DNA of 64,000 nucleotides from Virgibacillus_F sp049310925 (GCF_049310925.1 NZ_JBMERP010000010.1:6420-70419); one strand, 5' to 3'; positions 33,165-42,631 are shown, counted from the first letter of the stretch. A program made the numbers and translations. Notes: generated from the letters alone by a model not told the origin.

Positions 33165-33233
33165 TAGTTATTTGTTAAATGTTTTAATACATATATAATA
33201 ACTATAATAAATAATAAATTTGGAGGTGTTCAA

Positions 33234-33470
33234 ATGGATGAAAAAAGTGAGTATAGGTTATTTGTAGAATGGTTAGCTGATAAAAATCAATACGGAAGTG
33301 AAATTTTGAAGTATTTTAATTTAGGTTATAGTAAACCAAATCTTGCTATCTTGGAAAAAATATTAAGTGAGGAAGAGTTAGAACGATTAAAGTTTAATTT
33401 TAATCAGAATGTGTATGAATGTAATCAAAATGCTTCTGAAAGTCAGCTTAAAAAAATGTTAATTATATAA
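33234..33470 (+). CDS. Hypothetical protein, 78 aa
   Basis: GGAGGTG before ATG. Helical and acidic. Its ESQLKKM end resembles ESQLKCM in 18463, also the first gene behind a class I motif; this may be chance. Confidence 0.6.
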   Translation: MDEKSEYRLFVEWLADKNQYGSEILKYFNLGYSKPNLAILEKILSEEELERLKFNFNQNVYECNQNASESQLKKMLII

Positions 33471-33482
33471 GGATGTGAGGAA

Positions 33483-34133
33483 ATGGAAGAGAGTGTTTTG
33501 GATTACGAGGAGGAAATAACTATTGATGATATGATAGTGACCTTCCGTTATCTAAAAAGTAGTTCAGTTTTTATAATAAGTAATTATACAATACAAAATA
33601 AAATCAAGAAACTTGAAGAAATACAAAAAGAAGAAGATGAACTTTATAAAATCTATAAGAAGAGTTTGTCAAAATTAAACAATGACGAATTTAAAAAAAG
33701 ACTAAAAGAAGATTTAAACGGAGAAATACAAAAACATAAAATAGAAAAAGAAAAGCATATTCAATATATAAAAGAATTATCTCAACTACTCAATATTAAT
33801 GTTTTTGAAGTAACTAAATTAGATAACGAATTAATTTTAGAGATCCTTTTAAATAAACAAAGAAATTTATTAATTTATTCACATGCAAGCGAAAAAAAAT
33901 ACGCTTTAGGTTTTTTAGGAATTTTGGAAGAGAAAATAAAAAAAAGAAATGAAGATGTTACTTTATATAAAAATAATGGAAGTATTAATACTACAATGGG
34001 TTTCTTAAACAAAGTTAAAGAGACTAATTCAAATCAAAAACGTTTCGTAGGCTATATGGATGAACTTTTTAATTACAATTTTTTAAGAGAAAATGATGTA
34101 AATGTAGTTATTGAAATCAAAAAAAATAAGTGA
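33483..34133 (+). CDS. Coiled-coil protein, 216 aa
   Basis: GTGAGG before ATG. Long helical segment between about residues 40 and 115 (KKLEEIQKEEDELYKIYKK and similar), then a mixed alpha/beta region. No catalytic motif seen. Operon with 33234 and 34148. Confidence 0.65.
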   Translation: MEESVLDYEEEITIDDMIVTFRYLKSSSVFIISNYTIQNKIKKLEEIQKEEDELYKIYKKSLSKLNNDEFKKRLKEDLNGEIQKHKIEKEKHIQYIKELSQLLNINVFEVTKLDNELILEILLNKQRNLLIYSHASEKKYALGFLGILEEKIKKRNEDVTLYKNNGSINTTMGFLNKVKETNSNQKRFVGYMDELFNYNFLRENDVNVVIEIKKNK

Positions 34134-34147
34134 AAAGAGGAATACGG

Positions 34148-34417
34148 ATGAGAAAATTAGAAGTTATAACGGAAGAATTATTAAAATGTTTGAAAGAAAT
34201 TGGTTTTCCAAAATCACGATTTCTTGTTGATACTTTTAAAAAAGATATTGATAAAATAGATGATAGTAAAAAAGAACAAGTGGTAAAAGGGTTTGAATTT
34301 TGGTTAGAAGATATAAAAGAAATAGATGATGAATTTAAAAATCAGATTGGAAAAAGATATGTTGCTTCAGATGAAGAGATGGTTATCAATTTAAGTTCTG
34401 TAATTAATTACAACTAA
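34148..34417 (+). CDS. Hypothetical protein, 89 aa
   Basis: ATG 34148 after AAGAGG; an earlier GTG overlaps the previous stop. Helical; not recognised. Confidence 0.6.
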   Translation: MRKLEVITEELLKCLKEIGFPKSRFLVDTFKKDIDKIDDSKKEQVVKGFEFWLEDIKEIDDEFKNQIGKRYVASDEEMVINLSSVINYN

Positions 34418-34448
34418 AAAAATATAGAATATAAAAGGAGAATGTAAA

Positions 34449-34700
34449 ATGAATGAAAATTTTCTAAGAAAAGTGGAAAGTGATGTTAAACAAAGATATA
34501 TGTTAAAAGAAGTTAAAAAGTATGATGTAAGGAATGAATTAGAAAATGATGTTTTCAGATTGGTTAAAGAAACAAAAGATAACTTTTATTTTGTTTTCAA
34601 CGATCACGATGGATACAAGGGAATTCTTAGCGTTTGGTTTAATGAAGAAAATGTAGCTGGATTAAGAAAAGTTATTGGTGTAACAGTCGATAGAAAATGA
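34449..34700 (+). CDS. Hypothetical protein, 83 aa
   Basis: Preceded by the frequent leader AGAATATAAAAGGAG. Soluble, with NFYFVFNDHDGYKGILSVWF near the C-terminus. Not recognised. Confidence 0.6.
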   Translation: MNENFLRKVESDVKQRYMLKEVKKYDVRNELENDVFRLVKETKDNFYFVFNDHDGYKGILSVWFNEENVAGLRKVIGVTVDRK

Positions 34701-34708
34701 TGAAAAGA

Positions 34709-34744
34709 GGGGGAGGGTTTGAACGTTTCGTTCTTAATCTCCCC
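34709..34744 (+). other. Intercistronic hairpin
   Basis: GGGGAG / CTCCCC with inner GAACG-TTT-CGTTC and no T tract. It lies between 34449 and the lipoprotein gene; partial attenuation or mRNA end protection is possible. Confidence 0.5.
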
Positions 34745-34771
34745 TGTCATTATTAAGAGGAGGAATGAAAA

Positions 34772-35320
34772 ATGAATAAGATAATATTAAGCGTTGTTTT
34801 CTTATTAGTATTAGTTGGATGTAAGGATTTTTCCAGTAAAGAAAAAACATTCATAGAAGATAAACTGATAGAGGTTGAAAACAATGTAGAAACTAAAATT
34901 ACTGAAGATGATGGGTTTGAAAGAAAAATTATTAGATTATATAAGAGTGGAATGGATTTGAATAAAATTGTCGATAAAACAAATTCAAATGAAAAAATAA
35001 TAGTTTGTTTTTTAACAGACAAATGTGATAAAACGAACTCGTGGTTAGTGGAAAAGGTTATTGAATTTGAAGTGAATGAGGAAATCGAAAAATTAAATGT
35101 AGAAAGTGTTTCAAATGAAAGACTTAACGATATTAATATTAAAGTCACTAGAAAAATCAAAAGAAATATAAAGCATTTTTCTCAGGTTAATTTATTTCCA
35201 CACCTAGAAAGTGATTATTTAGATCTAATGAAAAAAGAAGATTTTAAGCAAGATGTAATAACAGAATTACATAAAAAATATAAGATTAGAACTTATTTAT
35301 TAAACAATATGTTAGAGTAA
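34772..35320 (+). CDS. Lipoprotein of the FTKKEK family, 182 aa
   Basis: AGAGGAGG before ATG. Lipobox LVGC at residues 14-17, then KDFSSKEKTFIEDKLIEVE. The same segment follows the lipobox in 51347-52579 and 52898-53512, so three lipoproteins share an N-terminal region. The rest is helical and charged. Extracellular, membrane-tethered; function unknown. Confidence 0.75.
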   Translation: MNKIILSVVFLLVLVGCKDFSSKEKTFIEDKLIEVENNVETKITEDDGFERKIIRLYKSGMDLNKIVDKTNSNEKIIVCFLTDKCDKTNSWLVEKVIEFEVNEEIEKLNVESVSNERLNDINIKVTRKIKRNIKHFSQVNLFPHLESDYLDLMKKEDFKQDVITELHKKYKIRTYLLNNMLE

Positions 35321-35352
35321 ATAGAAAAAATATCACATAGGGGTTGTTGGTT

Positions 35353-35679
35353 ATGAAAAATAAAATTGATGTTCAAGAATATATAGAACTATGTGAGATT
35401 GTAACGAAAATAGCTGAAAGAAACGGTGGTATAGCTAAAGAAAATGGTAATAAAATAATTAAAGAAAATGAATTTAATAACGTGTTTAGAGCTAGAAATT
35501 CACTATCTATGATAAAACAATGGGAAAGAAAAAAATTCATTTATAATGGAACAATTTTAACAGATCCTTACGAACATGAATTAAGAAATGACTATATATT
35601 TTTTATTAAATATTTTCTACATGAATTCAAAAAAATCATAGTTAGTTTTTATTGGAATACTATACTTATAAAAAAATAG
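35353..35679 (+). CDS. Hypothetical protein, 108 aa
   Basis: ATG 35353 preceded by AGGGGTTGTTGG. Soluble, helical; ends with a hydrophobic basic tail (HEFKKIIVSFYWNTILIKK). Last gene of the 33.2-35.7 kb operon. Confidence 0.6.
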   Translation: MKNKIDVQEYIELCEIVTKIAERNGGIAKENGNKIIKENEFNNVFRARNSLSMIKQWERKKFIYNGTILTDPYEHELRNDYIFFIKYFLHEFKKIIVSFYWNTILIKK

Positions 35680-35681
35680 TT

Positions 35682-35713
35682 AGAATCAGGTATTTATCCT
35701 GGTTCTTTTTTTT
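35682..35713 (+). terminator. Terminator after 35353 gene
   Basis: AGAATCAGG / CCTGGTTCT (one G-U) then T8. Confidence 0.85.
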
Positions 35714-35802
35714 ATGAAAATTTCGTTCAATTTCGTGTTATTTCTACAAAACCCCTCTCAGAACAAATAAAATATGATATAATCCAATTAAATATTTTTT
35801 AA

Positions 35803-35919
35803 AAAAATGAAAAACACCTACCGAAATAACGGTAGGCATTAATAATCTTTCATCCTTTATCCTTTGCGAAAAAGTTTGGCGACTAGAAACAAAGAATATA
35901 GGAAGAAGAAGATTTAACT
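35803..35919 (-). ncRNA. Candidate antisense RNA of the RepA_N replicon
   Basis: Minus-strand unit: promoter TTTTCA-16-TATACT (35953-35926) and terminator CCTACCG / CGGTAGG with a T-rich tail (35836-35801). It is complementary to the long repA leader. RepA_N plasmids such as pSK41 use such an antisense RNA to limit Rep synthesis. No sequence match was tested. The 35716-36063 gap is otherwise gene-free and holds the repA promoter (TATAAT about 35778) and leader. Confidence 0.55.
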
Positions 35920-36063
35920 GTTATAAGTATACTACCATATTTTAATCTGAAAATAAAACATAATTGGTATTTATACATAAACCTTCTTTTTCCTTATATT
36001 CCTAGAAGTCATTTTTAAAAAAATGATAAGTTAGTGAATTTAAGAAATAGGAGGTTTTTCATT

Positions 36064-36930
36064 ATGGAACAATCAGATTATTATAATATATACGAAGAAT
36101 TTGGAATGAAACACTTCCAATTACCAAAAGTATTTTTTACGAATGAAAAATACATGAAAATGAGTAATGATACGAAAATAGCTTGGTCGATCTTGAAGGA
36201 TAGATTTTCATTATCTGTTAAAAATGGATGGTATGACGAATCAGGAAATATTTTTTTCATTTTTACAAATGATGATTTGAAGAAAATTTTAAATGTAGGG
36301 AATACAAAGTTATCTAATATCAAAAAGGAATTGGAAAAAAACGGTTTATTGGAACAAAAAAGATTAGGACAAGGAAAGCCAAATAAAATGTATATTAAAA
36401 AACCTATTATTTCAGAAAGTGATATTTATAAAATAAAAAAAGAAGAAGAAACAGAAACTCCTTGCGAGAGTAATGAAGTCCCAAAACGATATTTCAAGAA
36501 ATACCAAAATGAGACTTCAAGAAATACCAAAAACAGACAACTAGAAATCCCAAAACGAGACAGTAATGATACTGATATTAATGATACTGATATTAACCTA
36601 AACCTAAATCAAATGAGTAAATATATTTGGAATATGAAAATACCAATGCCATTGAAAAAATTCTTTTCAGAAAAGGTAAAGGTATTGGTAGGTGATAATA
36701 CATTTGATATATACGAAATAGAATATTTTTACAACACATATAATGACTACATACAACCTAATTGCACTAGAGAAGATGAAATGTATTTAAATGACATAGA
36801 ATTCACTAAAACCATGAAAAAAATGTTTTTAGAGGTGAACAGACCAATTCAAAATATGGAAGGTCTTATTAAAACTTGGGTACAAGCTCGAATACACTAC
36901 AAAATGGAAAATAACTCAGGGGTAGGGTAA
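36064..36930 (+). CDS. repA: RepA_N family replication initiator, 288 aa
   Basis: AGGAGG 9 nt before ATG 36064. The RepA_N winged-helix domain is clear: YMKMSNDTKIAWSILKDRF, NGWYDESGNIFFIFTNDDL, then NVGNTKLSNIKKELEKNGLL and QGKPNKMYI. The central part (about 140-185) is repetitive because it encodes the origin repeats. The C-terminal domain (about 190-288) fits the DnaD-like host-interaction part. Initiates theta replication, with the origin inside its own gene. Confidence 0.92.
   Translation: MEQSDYYNIYEEFGMKHFQLPKVFFTNEKYMKMSNDTKIAWSILKDRFSLSVKNGWYDESGNIFFIFTNDDLKKILNVGNTKLSNIKKELEKNGLLEQKRLGQGKPNKMYIKKPIISESDIYKIKKEEETETPCESNEVPKRYFKKYQNETSRNTKNRQLEIPKRDSNDTDINDTDINLNLNQMSKYIWNMKIPMPLKKFFSEKVKVLVGDNTFDIYEIEYFYNTYNDYIQPNCTREDEMYLNDIEFTKTMKKMFLEVNRPIQNMEGLIKTWVQARIHYKMENNSGVG
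36474..36596 (+). other. Replication origin iterons inside repA
   Basis: Three 23-bp units in tandem (36495-36517, 36518-36540, 36541-36563), each like CAAGAAATACCAAAA plus GAGACTT-type end, with a partial copy before. Then AATGATACTGATATT occurs twice in tandem (36565-36594). This matches the RepA_N rule that the origin lies in the middle of the rep gene. Confidence 0.75.
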
Positions 36931-36994
36931 ACCATTAAAAAATGAAGTAGGGAACATAATACGGTAATAACAAAACTTGATTGGAAATGATTTA

Positions 36995-37225
36995 ATGCAA
37001 ACGTATAAATATCCGAAATACTTCAAAAAGAAAAAATTTAATTTATTAAGTGTAGGATTATACTTAATAATGATTAAACAAAGAAGTGAAACATACGATT
37101 TAAATAACTTAAAAGAAGGTAATCTGATGAATGATTTTCAATTAGCAAATTCTATTGATACTCTTATTAAAAATGGGATTATTGAAAAGGAAAACAATAA
37201 AATTAAAATCAAAAAAAGAATGTAA
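36995..37225 (+). CDS. Small winged-helix-like protein, 76 aa
   Basis: ATG 36995 has a weak ribosome site; a TTG at 36977 is the alternative. NLLSVGLYLIMIKQRSETYD and ANSIDTLIKNGIIEKENN resemble a winged helix with DnaD/RepA_N-like flavour. It may be a replication accessory protein. Confidence 0.55.
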   Translation: MQTYKYPKYFKKKKFNLLSVGLYLIMIKQRSETYDLNNLKEGNLMNDFQLANSIDTLIKNGIIEKENNKIKIKKRM

Positions 37226-37281
37226 CCTAAACACTATTTAACCATAATCAAAAGCGATAATTTGTATTGAGGTGAAAAGAT

Positions 37282-37977
37282 ATGATACCAATCAAAAACA
37301 AGCTGAGACAAGCTGAAATCAATTCCTATGAGGTGATATTAGAGGGTAGTCCATTCACTCTTAGCGACTTCTATTATGAAGAAAATAATCCGTTTTTTGT
37401 TGTACTGGATAAAGGATTACAACATTATATGTTGTTTGGTTTTAATGAAGAAATATTAAGATTTGAAATTCCTAGATTATCTAAACAATATGAGTTGATC
37501 GTGGAATTAGAAAAAGAAAAAGATTATAAAAAAATATTTGGAGTTTGGGTAGAAAAGAGAGTTTTACTAAAACGATTTTTAGAATACTTTAATTTGATTA
37601 ATGACGAAGAAAAATTTGATATTTTTATTGATGTTTATAATAGGTCTGAATATGGTTTTAATGAATATATTAATGAATCTTTTATTAAAAATATAGTTAA
37701 GTATCGTTCTCCTGAATCAATATATACTCCTCATTTTACAGATAAAAAAATAAAAGTTTATCGTGGTGTAGGAAGACTTTCTACAAGTCCATTTAAGGCT
37801 TACTCATGGACTTTAGATAAAGAGACAGCTCAATGGTTTAGTACACGTTTTAAAGATGTAGGAGAAGTATATGAAGCGTATATAGAAACTAAAAATATAG
37901 TTGCTTATATTGAAAAGAGGAATGAAAAAGAAGTAGTTGTTTTACCTTCTAAATTAAAGGAAATAAATCAGATTTGA
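37282..37977 (+). CDS. ADP-ribosyltransferase-like protein, 231 aa
   Basis: GAGGTG before ATG. The C-terminal part carries an R-S-E type motif series in the right order: KVYRG (Arg161), YSWTLDKETAQWFSTRF (Ser175-x-Thr177), and NEKEVVVLP with E-x-E at 215-217. This is the layout of VIP2/C3-like and phage ADP-ribosyltransferases. The N-terminal 150 residues are unrecognised and there is no signal peptide, so it acts inside the cell unless exported by another route. Could be an effector, a toxin, or a modifier of host RNA polymerase. Confidence 0.6.
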   Translation: MIPIKNKLRQAEINSYEVILEGSPFTLSDFYYEENNPFFVVLDKGLQHYMLFGFNEEILRFEIPRLSKQYELIVELEKEKDYKKIFGVWVEKRVLLKRFLEYFNLINDEEKFDIFIDVYNRSEYGFNEYINESFIKNIVKYRSPESIYTPHFTDKKIKVYRGVGRLSTSPFKAYSWTLDKETAQWFSTRFKDVGEVYEAYIETKNIVAYIEKRNEKEVVVLPSKLKEINQI

Positions 37978-37980
37978 TAG

Positions 37981-38012
37981 AAAAAAATAACTACCCTTTT
38001 TAAGAGTAGTTA
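37981..38012 (-). terminator. Terminator of the minus-strand protease operon
   Basis: On the minus strand AACTACTC / GGGTAGTT, then TATTTTTTT. It probably also stops plus-strand transcripts. Confidence 0.65.
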
Positions 38013-38131
38013 ATTCCAGTTACTAAAATCATAATAAAAACTAATGTAAATAAAACATACAATATTCCATTATTACTTTTCCAAAAATCCTTGATATATT
38101 CTGCGTTTCGCACAAATAGTTGTTTCATCAT
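38000..38131 (-). CDS. Overlapping single-span membrane protein, 43 aa
   Basis: ATG ATG after AAAGGAACGATA. The frame overlaps the last 59 bases of the protease gene in a different phase and continues past its stop. Residues 22-40 form a membrane helix (NGILYVLFTLVFIMILVTGI). The ribosome site and coherent helix support a real small gene. Confidence 0.55.
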   Translation of the reverse strand: MMKQLFVRNAEYIKDFWKSNNGILYVLFTLVFIMILVTGINYS

Positions 38132-38858
38132 TATCGTTCCTTTCATAGTTTTCTCTTAAATATTTTATAATTTTTTCTTTCCAATAATTCGCTTTTTGTC
38201 TAGTTAAGTATGGGTATTTAGTTTGGTTATAGCTTAATCTCCATTTTCTCTTTGAAAATAAAGCTGAAAAATCTTCTGAAAAGACTTCATCAGGTCGTAA
38301 TCCCCAATCCATATACTGATTATTCTCGATCACCTTTAACTTTTTTTCTTCTAATTCTGTTTCAACTTTAATTCGTTCTTTTTTATATTTATTTATAACT
38401 TTATTATTTAATAATTCACTTTGAAGAATGTGTCCTACTTCGTGTAAAAGAGTTTTATTATAATTAGATTTTAAAAGTCTTTCTTTATTATTCTCATCTT
38501 TATATATCCACCTTTTATAATCATCTCGAAAAATGAATACAATACCATTTTTAACTTCCCCTAACCTAGTTTCTTTTTTTCCTTCATTATCTGTTTTAAT
38601 ATACTTTTTATTAACTAATACAATAGGTATAGGTTCATCAAAAACAACATCAATTTCGCTATTAAGGTATTCCAAACTTTCTACAATAACATCTTTAGGG
38701 AAATTGTTTTCATTCTCTACACTTTCATCTTTTTCCTTAATCTCATACACCTCAAAATTATCCACATACCAACTATCAACTAACTCATATTCCGTTCCTA
38801 AAAAACTTCCATTTGTATGTAAAAAAGCAATTAACACCAACCATGTTAAACTATTCAT
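38073..38858 (-). CDS. Exported HExxH metalloprotease, 261 aa
   Basis: ATG 38858 after AAGGAG. N-terminal hydrophobic segment (SLTWLVLIAFLHTNGSF). Zinc motif LLHEVGHILQ and downstream PDEVFSEDFSALF, where a Glu could be the third ligand (gluzincin style, as in anthrax lethal factor-like peptidases). One of three such proteases in the cluster, with little similarity outside these motifs. Acts outside the membrane, perhaps in wall opening or processing of surface subunits. Confidence 0.75.
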   Translation of the reverse strand: MNSLTWLVLIAFLHTNGSFLGTEYELVDSWYVDNFEVYEIKEKDESVENENNFPKDVIVESLEYLNSEIDVVFDEPIPIVLVNKKYIKTDNEGKKETRLGEVKNGIVFIFRDDYKRWIYKDENNKERLLKSNYNKTLLHEVGHILQSELLNNKVINKYKKERIKVETELEEKKLKVIENNQYMDWGLRPDEVFSEDFSALFSKRKWRLSYNQTKYPYLTRQKANYWKEKIIKYLRENYERNDNDETTICAKRRIYQGFLEK

Positions 38859-38883
38859 TTTTATCAACTCCTTATAAATAAGA

Positions 38884-38925
38884 AAGGAAGATCGAGAACG
38901 AATATCGTTCACAACCTCCCTCCTA
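38884..38925 (-). other. Intercistronic hairpin
   Basis: GAACGATATTCGTTC at the tip of a longer imperfect stem (GGGAGG / CCTTTC side) between the ATPase gene and the protease gene. Confidence 0.5.
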
Positions 38926-38926
38926 T

Positions 38927-41900
38927 TTATTTCAATTTTCCTTTACTATTAATGTTACCTAGATTCTTTATAGGTGGTATTCCTCTCTTACTAGAAAGAT
39001 TTTTATACTTATTACCACTTTCCCTATTACTCTCACTTACCGTATCAAATGGAGATTTATTCTTCTTTGTTACGTTCCTTTCTTCAGTAACTTCTTCTCC
39101 ATTTTCTACCCTAATCTTTCCACCCTTCATGTTGACTTTATTATCCTTTGGTTGTAGGAAAGATTTTTCTCCTTTTATATCGTACTCTTTTCCTAAGACA
39201 CTATCATCAGAAGGAATTTGTCTTTGTTTTCTACTTGAAGCAATTTTTTTAAATTCATCTCTCCCTTTAGGGATGTTCTCAGTTAGATTTAAAAAAGTAG
39301 CTTCCCCCAACACATAATCCTTATATATATTTTCTTTCCACTCAGCCTCAACCATTTCTTCAAATTCATCATCATCTAAAAATGGTGTTCTTATTACTGA
39401 TTCAGATTCTAATCCTAATCCAATAAATAGTCCAGCATAGTTTTGTGGAGGTATATCTGTAAATGCTCTTGTGTCTTCATAAATCATTTTTGAACCACTT
39501 GCATCCAAACGACTGGATAATTTTAGTTGTAAATTATTTTTCGCTTCACCACTACCTAGTGATTTGATACTAGGTTTTTGAGTGATAAGAATTAAATGAA
39601 TCCCTACTGCTCTACATTGAGATAATAATAAATCTATATTTTTAATCGTGTTGTTTTTTATATCATCATCAGGATTTGTAGTTGCTCTTGCAAATTCATC
39701 AACGATAAAGACTATTCTTGGTAATGGCTTTTCACCATTTTTTAAAACCTTCTTTTTATATCCTTTATAATTTTTAGCCTTCATAGTTTTCCAAATTTCC
39801 ATACGTCTGTCCATTTCTTTTTTCATTAAATCAGTCAAATCAGAGAAGTCATCTACATTATCAACAACTGTATATAATTTATCTTCATACATTGTTAATT
39901 CTAGCCCACCTTTTAAATCTGCAAATATCATCATAAAATCTTCACCTTTTCGTTGAATCTGATTTATAATATTATTGGTTAATACAGATTTACCACTTTT
40001 TGAAATCCCTACGATTAATGCGTTAGGTTGATCATCTATATCCCATTTAACCCATCCCTTTACATCTTTACCTATATACACATACGGTTCATCATCATTA
40101 TAAGGTATTTCATCAAATGCAATTAAAGAAGGTAATTGACCAGTTGTTAATTCGATTCCAGTAGCACCTTCTTCACTATTATAATCTGAGTGTATTTTAT
40201 AAACACTTTTCTTAATAGTAGCTTTGATATTATCTCTCTTTTTTTCGTAATCACTAGCAGTGATACCATCAATTTTCATCACATGAATCTCCGTTCCATC
40301 ATTTTGAATAACAGTAGGAGTTTTATATTTAGATGAATACTTAGAAAACTCATTACTAACAAAATCCTTCCACCTAGAATCTAATGGATTTGTATTTTTT
40401 TTATTACTTACAGATTTATCAACACTACCAACACTTCTATCATCACCTAATATATAATCTTTAAAGGGATTTTCTTTCCAGTTTGTTTCAACATATTCAA
40501 TAAAATCAAATTTATCAACAAATGGTGTCCTAACAACGCTATCGTCAGGCGAGTTTTGACTACTTTTTATAATAAACATTCCTCCATAATCATTATCAGG
40601 TAAACGTGTAAAAGCAAAATCATTATCTAAAGCAACACCTGAAGAACTCCCATCTTTCAACTTTCCAACCAAACGAAAACCTAAGTTATTTCTAAAATCT
40701 GTACTACCTAATGATTCAGCAGACGGTCTTTGTGTAGCTATAATAATATGAACGTTTACAGTACGACCTTGTGATCCAATACGTTTTAATTTTTCCATAG
40801 AACGTTCCATTAATCTATCTTTCGTACCAGTAATATCAGCAAATTCATCAATTATTAAAAATGTATGAGTGAATTCTTCTCTACTACTATTTTCACGTTG
40901 TTTTTGACGATAATCAACTTCACTTTCAATGCGTTCAATTAAATTTACTGCATCTTCCCTTTCAGTTGCTACCTCATAACCCTTTTTTCTAAAAAAAGCA
41001 AATTCTTCTTTTTTAAAATCAACAAAATATAAATTATGTCCTCTATCATTAAATTGTTCTACGACATTCATTAAAGCAACCGTTTTACCACTTCCAGTAG
41101 TACCACTAAAAATACCATGAGGTACTTTTTTAAAATTCCAATAAACCTTTCCTTTTGCATCTAATCCAACCACAACATTTTCTTCATATAAAGGATCTAA
41201 AGGATCTATTTTTACATAGTCATAATCAAACACTTTTGGTGGTTGTTTATTAATCAACTCTATACCAACCGTTCCAGTTCCTTTATAATCCTTTAATGGT
41301 TGATATACCTGTTTTTTAGTGAATGATTCTATTAATTGAATATTATCTTTTATTTTTTGAAAAGGTAATATCGGAATATCAAAAATATGAATTTCTGTTT
41401 CATTTTGATTTTGATATTTAGGTAATACAATTTTGTCATGTTGCGATTTTGGAATAAGATATTGTAATAACTCTTCCCATTTATCATTTAAAGGATTGTT
41501 TTTGCTAATTTCATTCTTACTTTCATCCAACGGTTCTTCTGTTGTATTCATTATCGGTATATCAACACTTAAATCAGGAACAGATTTACCTTCATGGTTA
41601 GCTATTTCTTTAACACTCTCTTTATAATTGGGTTTAAATGGTACAAATTCTACCATAGTATCAAAAATTTTAAATAAATTAACATAAGGCTCTAACAAAT
41701 CATACTCTCTATCTTCATACATTTGTTTTGTTATTTTTTTGTTAAAGAAAAATGAAGTTAAGTAAGTTATAAAAACATACATTCCTAAACCAAAAATTAA
41801 ATCACTTAATACTCCTGAACGGAATAAAAAAATGAAGAAAAATTGGATAAAAATAAAAGTGATTAATTGATAACCAACAGGAATACCTTTACTTATAAAT

Positions 41901-42631
41901 AAAAACCTTCTAATAACATCCCTTTTTCTAAAGAAAAAAGGTTTAGGAGAAACAGAAATATTTTCTACTTTATTAATAACAGATTGAATAAACTTATTAT
42001 TTTTTCTCATTCCATGTTTTTTGTTTTTCATTTTCTCTCTTATGTTATCCGATTTATTTGTATCACCTTTACTCATAGACTTTTCTAAATCATTTTCTAA
42101 AGAATCATATTCTTCTTGTAAAATATTATTTTCTTCTTCATATCTTTTCTTCTTAATAACCATTTTACGATAAACATCTAAAAATTTATTACCATGAATG
42201 TATTCATGGATTTGTTTTTCAGCTCTTCCAGTATCAAAACCAAACATTTTTCTTTTTACTTCATCACGATAAGGCTTAGATTTTTCCCATCCTTCACCAC
42301 TTTTTTCTTTCCATTCCTTTCCTTTAGTTTTAGAAGTTTTCGCTATACCTTTGTAATCAACACCTTTTATGTTCTCAGTTGTTTTTTGGATAAATGTTTT
42401 ATTATCTGTTTTCATAGTTTCAACATCTTCAACATCTTCTTTTAATAAATCAAAATTACTTTCTAAAGGAACAGATTCATCTACAGTATTTTCTTCTTCA
42501 TTTTCTTGTAAATCAATTAATTCATTTTCTAATTTCATTTTTTCTTTTAATAATATGTTGAATTCTTTTCCACCTTCAGAAACATTTAATTTTTTATCTA
42601 TATTTTTTATTTTATCTTTTAAAAATTCCAA
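38927..42631 (-). CDS. Two-ATPase FtsK/EssC-like membrane protein, 1234 aa
   Basis: TTG 42631 chosen: AAAAGGGG lies 8 bases upstream, just behind the class I promoter; the longer frame runs through that promoter. Order: charged helical N-terminus; two or three membrane segments near 254-297; first P-loop near 514 (SGTTGSGKT, Walker B FLIIDEFAD, IIIATQRPS); second near 880 (VGISKSGKS, Walker B FIVDEFAR, LILITQKPS). Tandem FtsK domains are typical of EssC-type secretion motors, but no FHA domain or WXG100 substrate gene is seen. Probably the engine of the 38-56 kb system. Confidence 0.85.
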   Translation of the reverse strand: MEFLKDKIKNIDKKLNVSEGGKEFNILLKEKMKLENELIDLQENEEENTVDESVPLESNFDLLKEDVEDVETMKTDNKTFIQKTTENIKGVDYKGIAKTSKTKGKEWKEKSGEGWEKSKPYRDEVKRKMFGFDTGRAEKQIHEYIHGNKFLDVYRKMVIKKKRYEEENNILQEEYDSLENDLEKSMSKGDTNKSDNIREKMKNKKHGMRKNNKFIQSVINKVENISVSPKPFFFRKRDVIRRFLFISKGIPVGYQLITFIFIQFFFIFLFRSGVLSDLIFGLGMYVFITYLTSFFFNKKITKQMYEDREYDLLEPYVNLFKIFDTMVEFVPFKPNYKESVKEIANHEGKSVPDLSVDIPIMNTTEEPLDESKNEISKNNPLNDKWEELLQYLIPKSQHDKIVLPKYQNQNETEIHIFDIPILPFQKIKDNIQLIESFTKKQVYQPLKDYKGTGTVGIELINKQPPKVFDYDYVKIDPLDPLYEENVVVGLDAKGKVYWNFKKVPHGIFSGTTGSGKTVALMNVVEQFNDRGHNLYFVDFKKEEFAFFRKKGYEVATEREDAVNLIERIESEVDYRQKQRENSSREEFTHTFLIIDEFADITGTKDRLMERSMEKLKRIGSQGRTVNVHIIIATQRPSAESLGSTDFRNNLGFRLVGKLKDGSSSGVALDNDFAFTRLPDNDYGGMFIIKSSQNSPDDSVVRTPFVDKFDFIEYVETNWKENPFKDYILGDDRSVGSVDKSVSNKKNTNPLDSRWKDFVSNEFSKYSSKYKTPTVIQNDGTEIHVMKIDGITASDYEKKRDNIKATIKKSVYKIHSDYNSEEGATGIELTTGQLPSLIAFDEIPYNDDEPYVYIGKDVKGWVKWDIDDQPNALIVGISKSGKSVLTNNIINQIQRKGEDFMMIFADLKGGLELTMYEDKLYTVVDNVDDFSDLTDLMKKEMDRRMEIWKTMKAKNYKGYKKKVLKNGEKPLPRIVFIVDEFARATTNPDDDIKNNTIKNIDLLLSQCRAVGIHLILITQKPSIKSLGSGEAKNNLQLKLSSRLDASGSKMIYEDTRAFTDIPPQNYAGLFIGLGLESESVIRTPFLDDDEFEEMVEAEWKENIYKDYVLGEATFLNLTENIPKGRDEFKKIASSRKQRQIPSDDSVLGKEYDIKGEKSFLQPKDNKVNMKGGKIRVENGEEVTEERNVTKKNKSPFDTVSESNRESGNKYKNLSSKRGIPPIKNLGNINSKGKLK

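Noticed and set aside
38927..42631. Type VII secretion locus
   Set aside because: The motor has tandem FtsK domains, but no WXG100, EsaA/EssB-like or FHA-domain partners were found in the window, so only the single-protein resemblance is reported.
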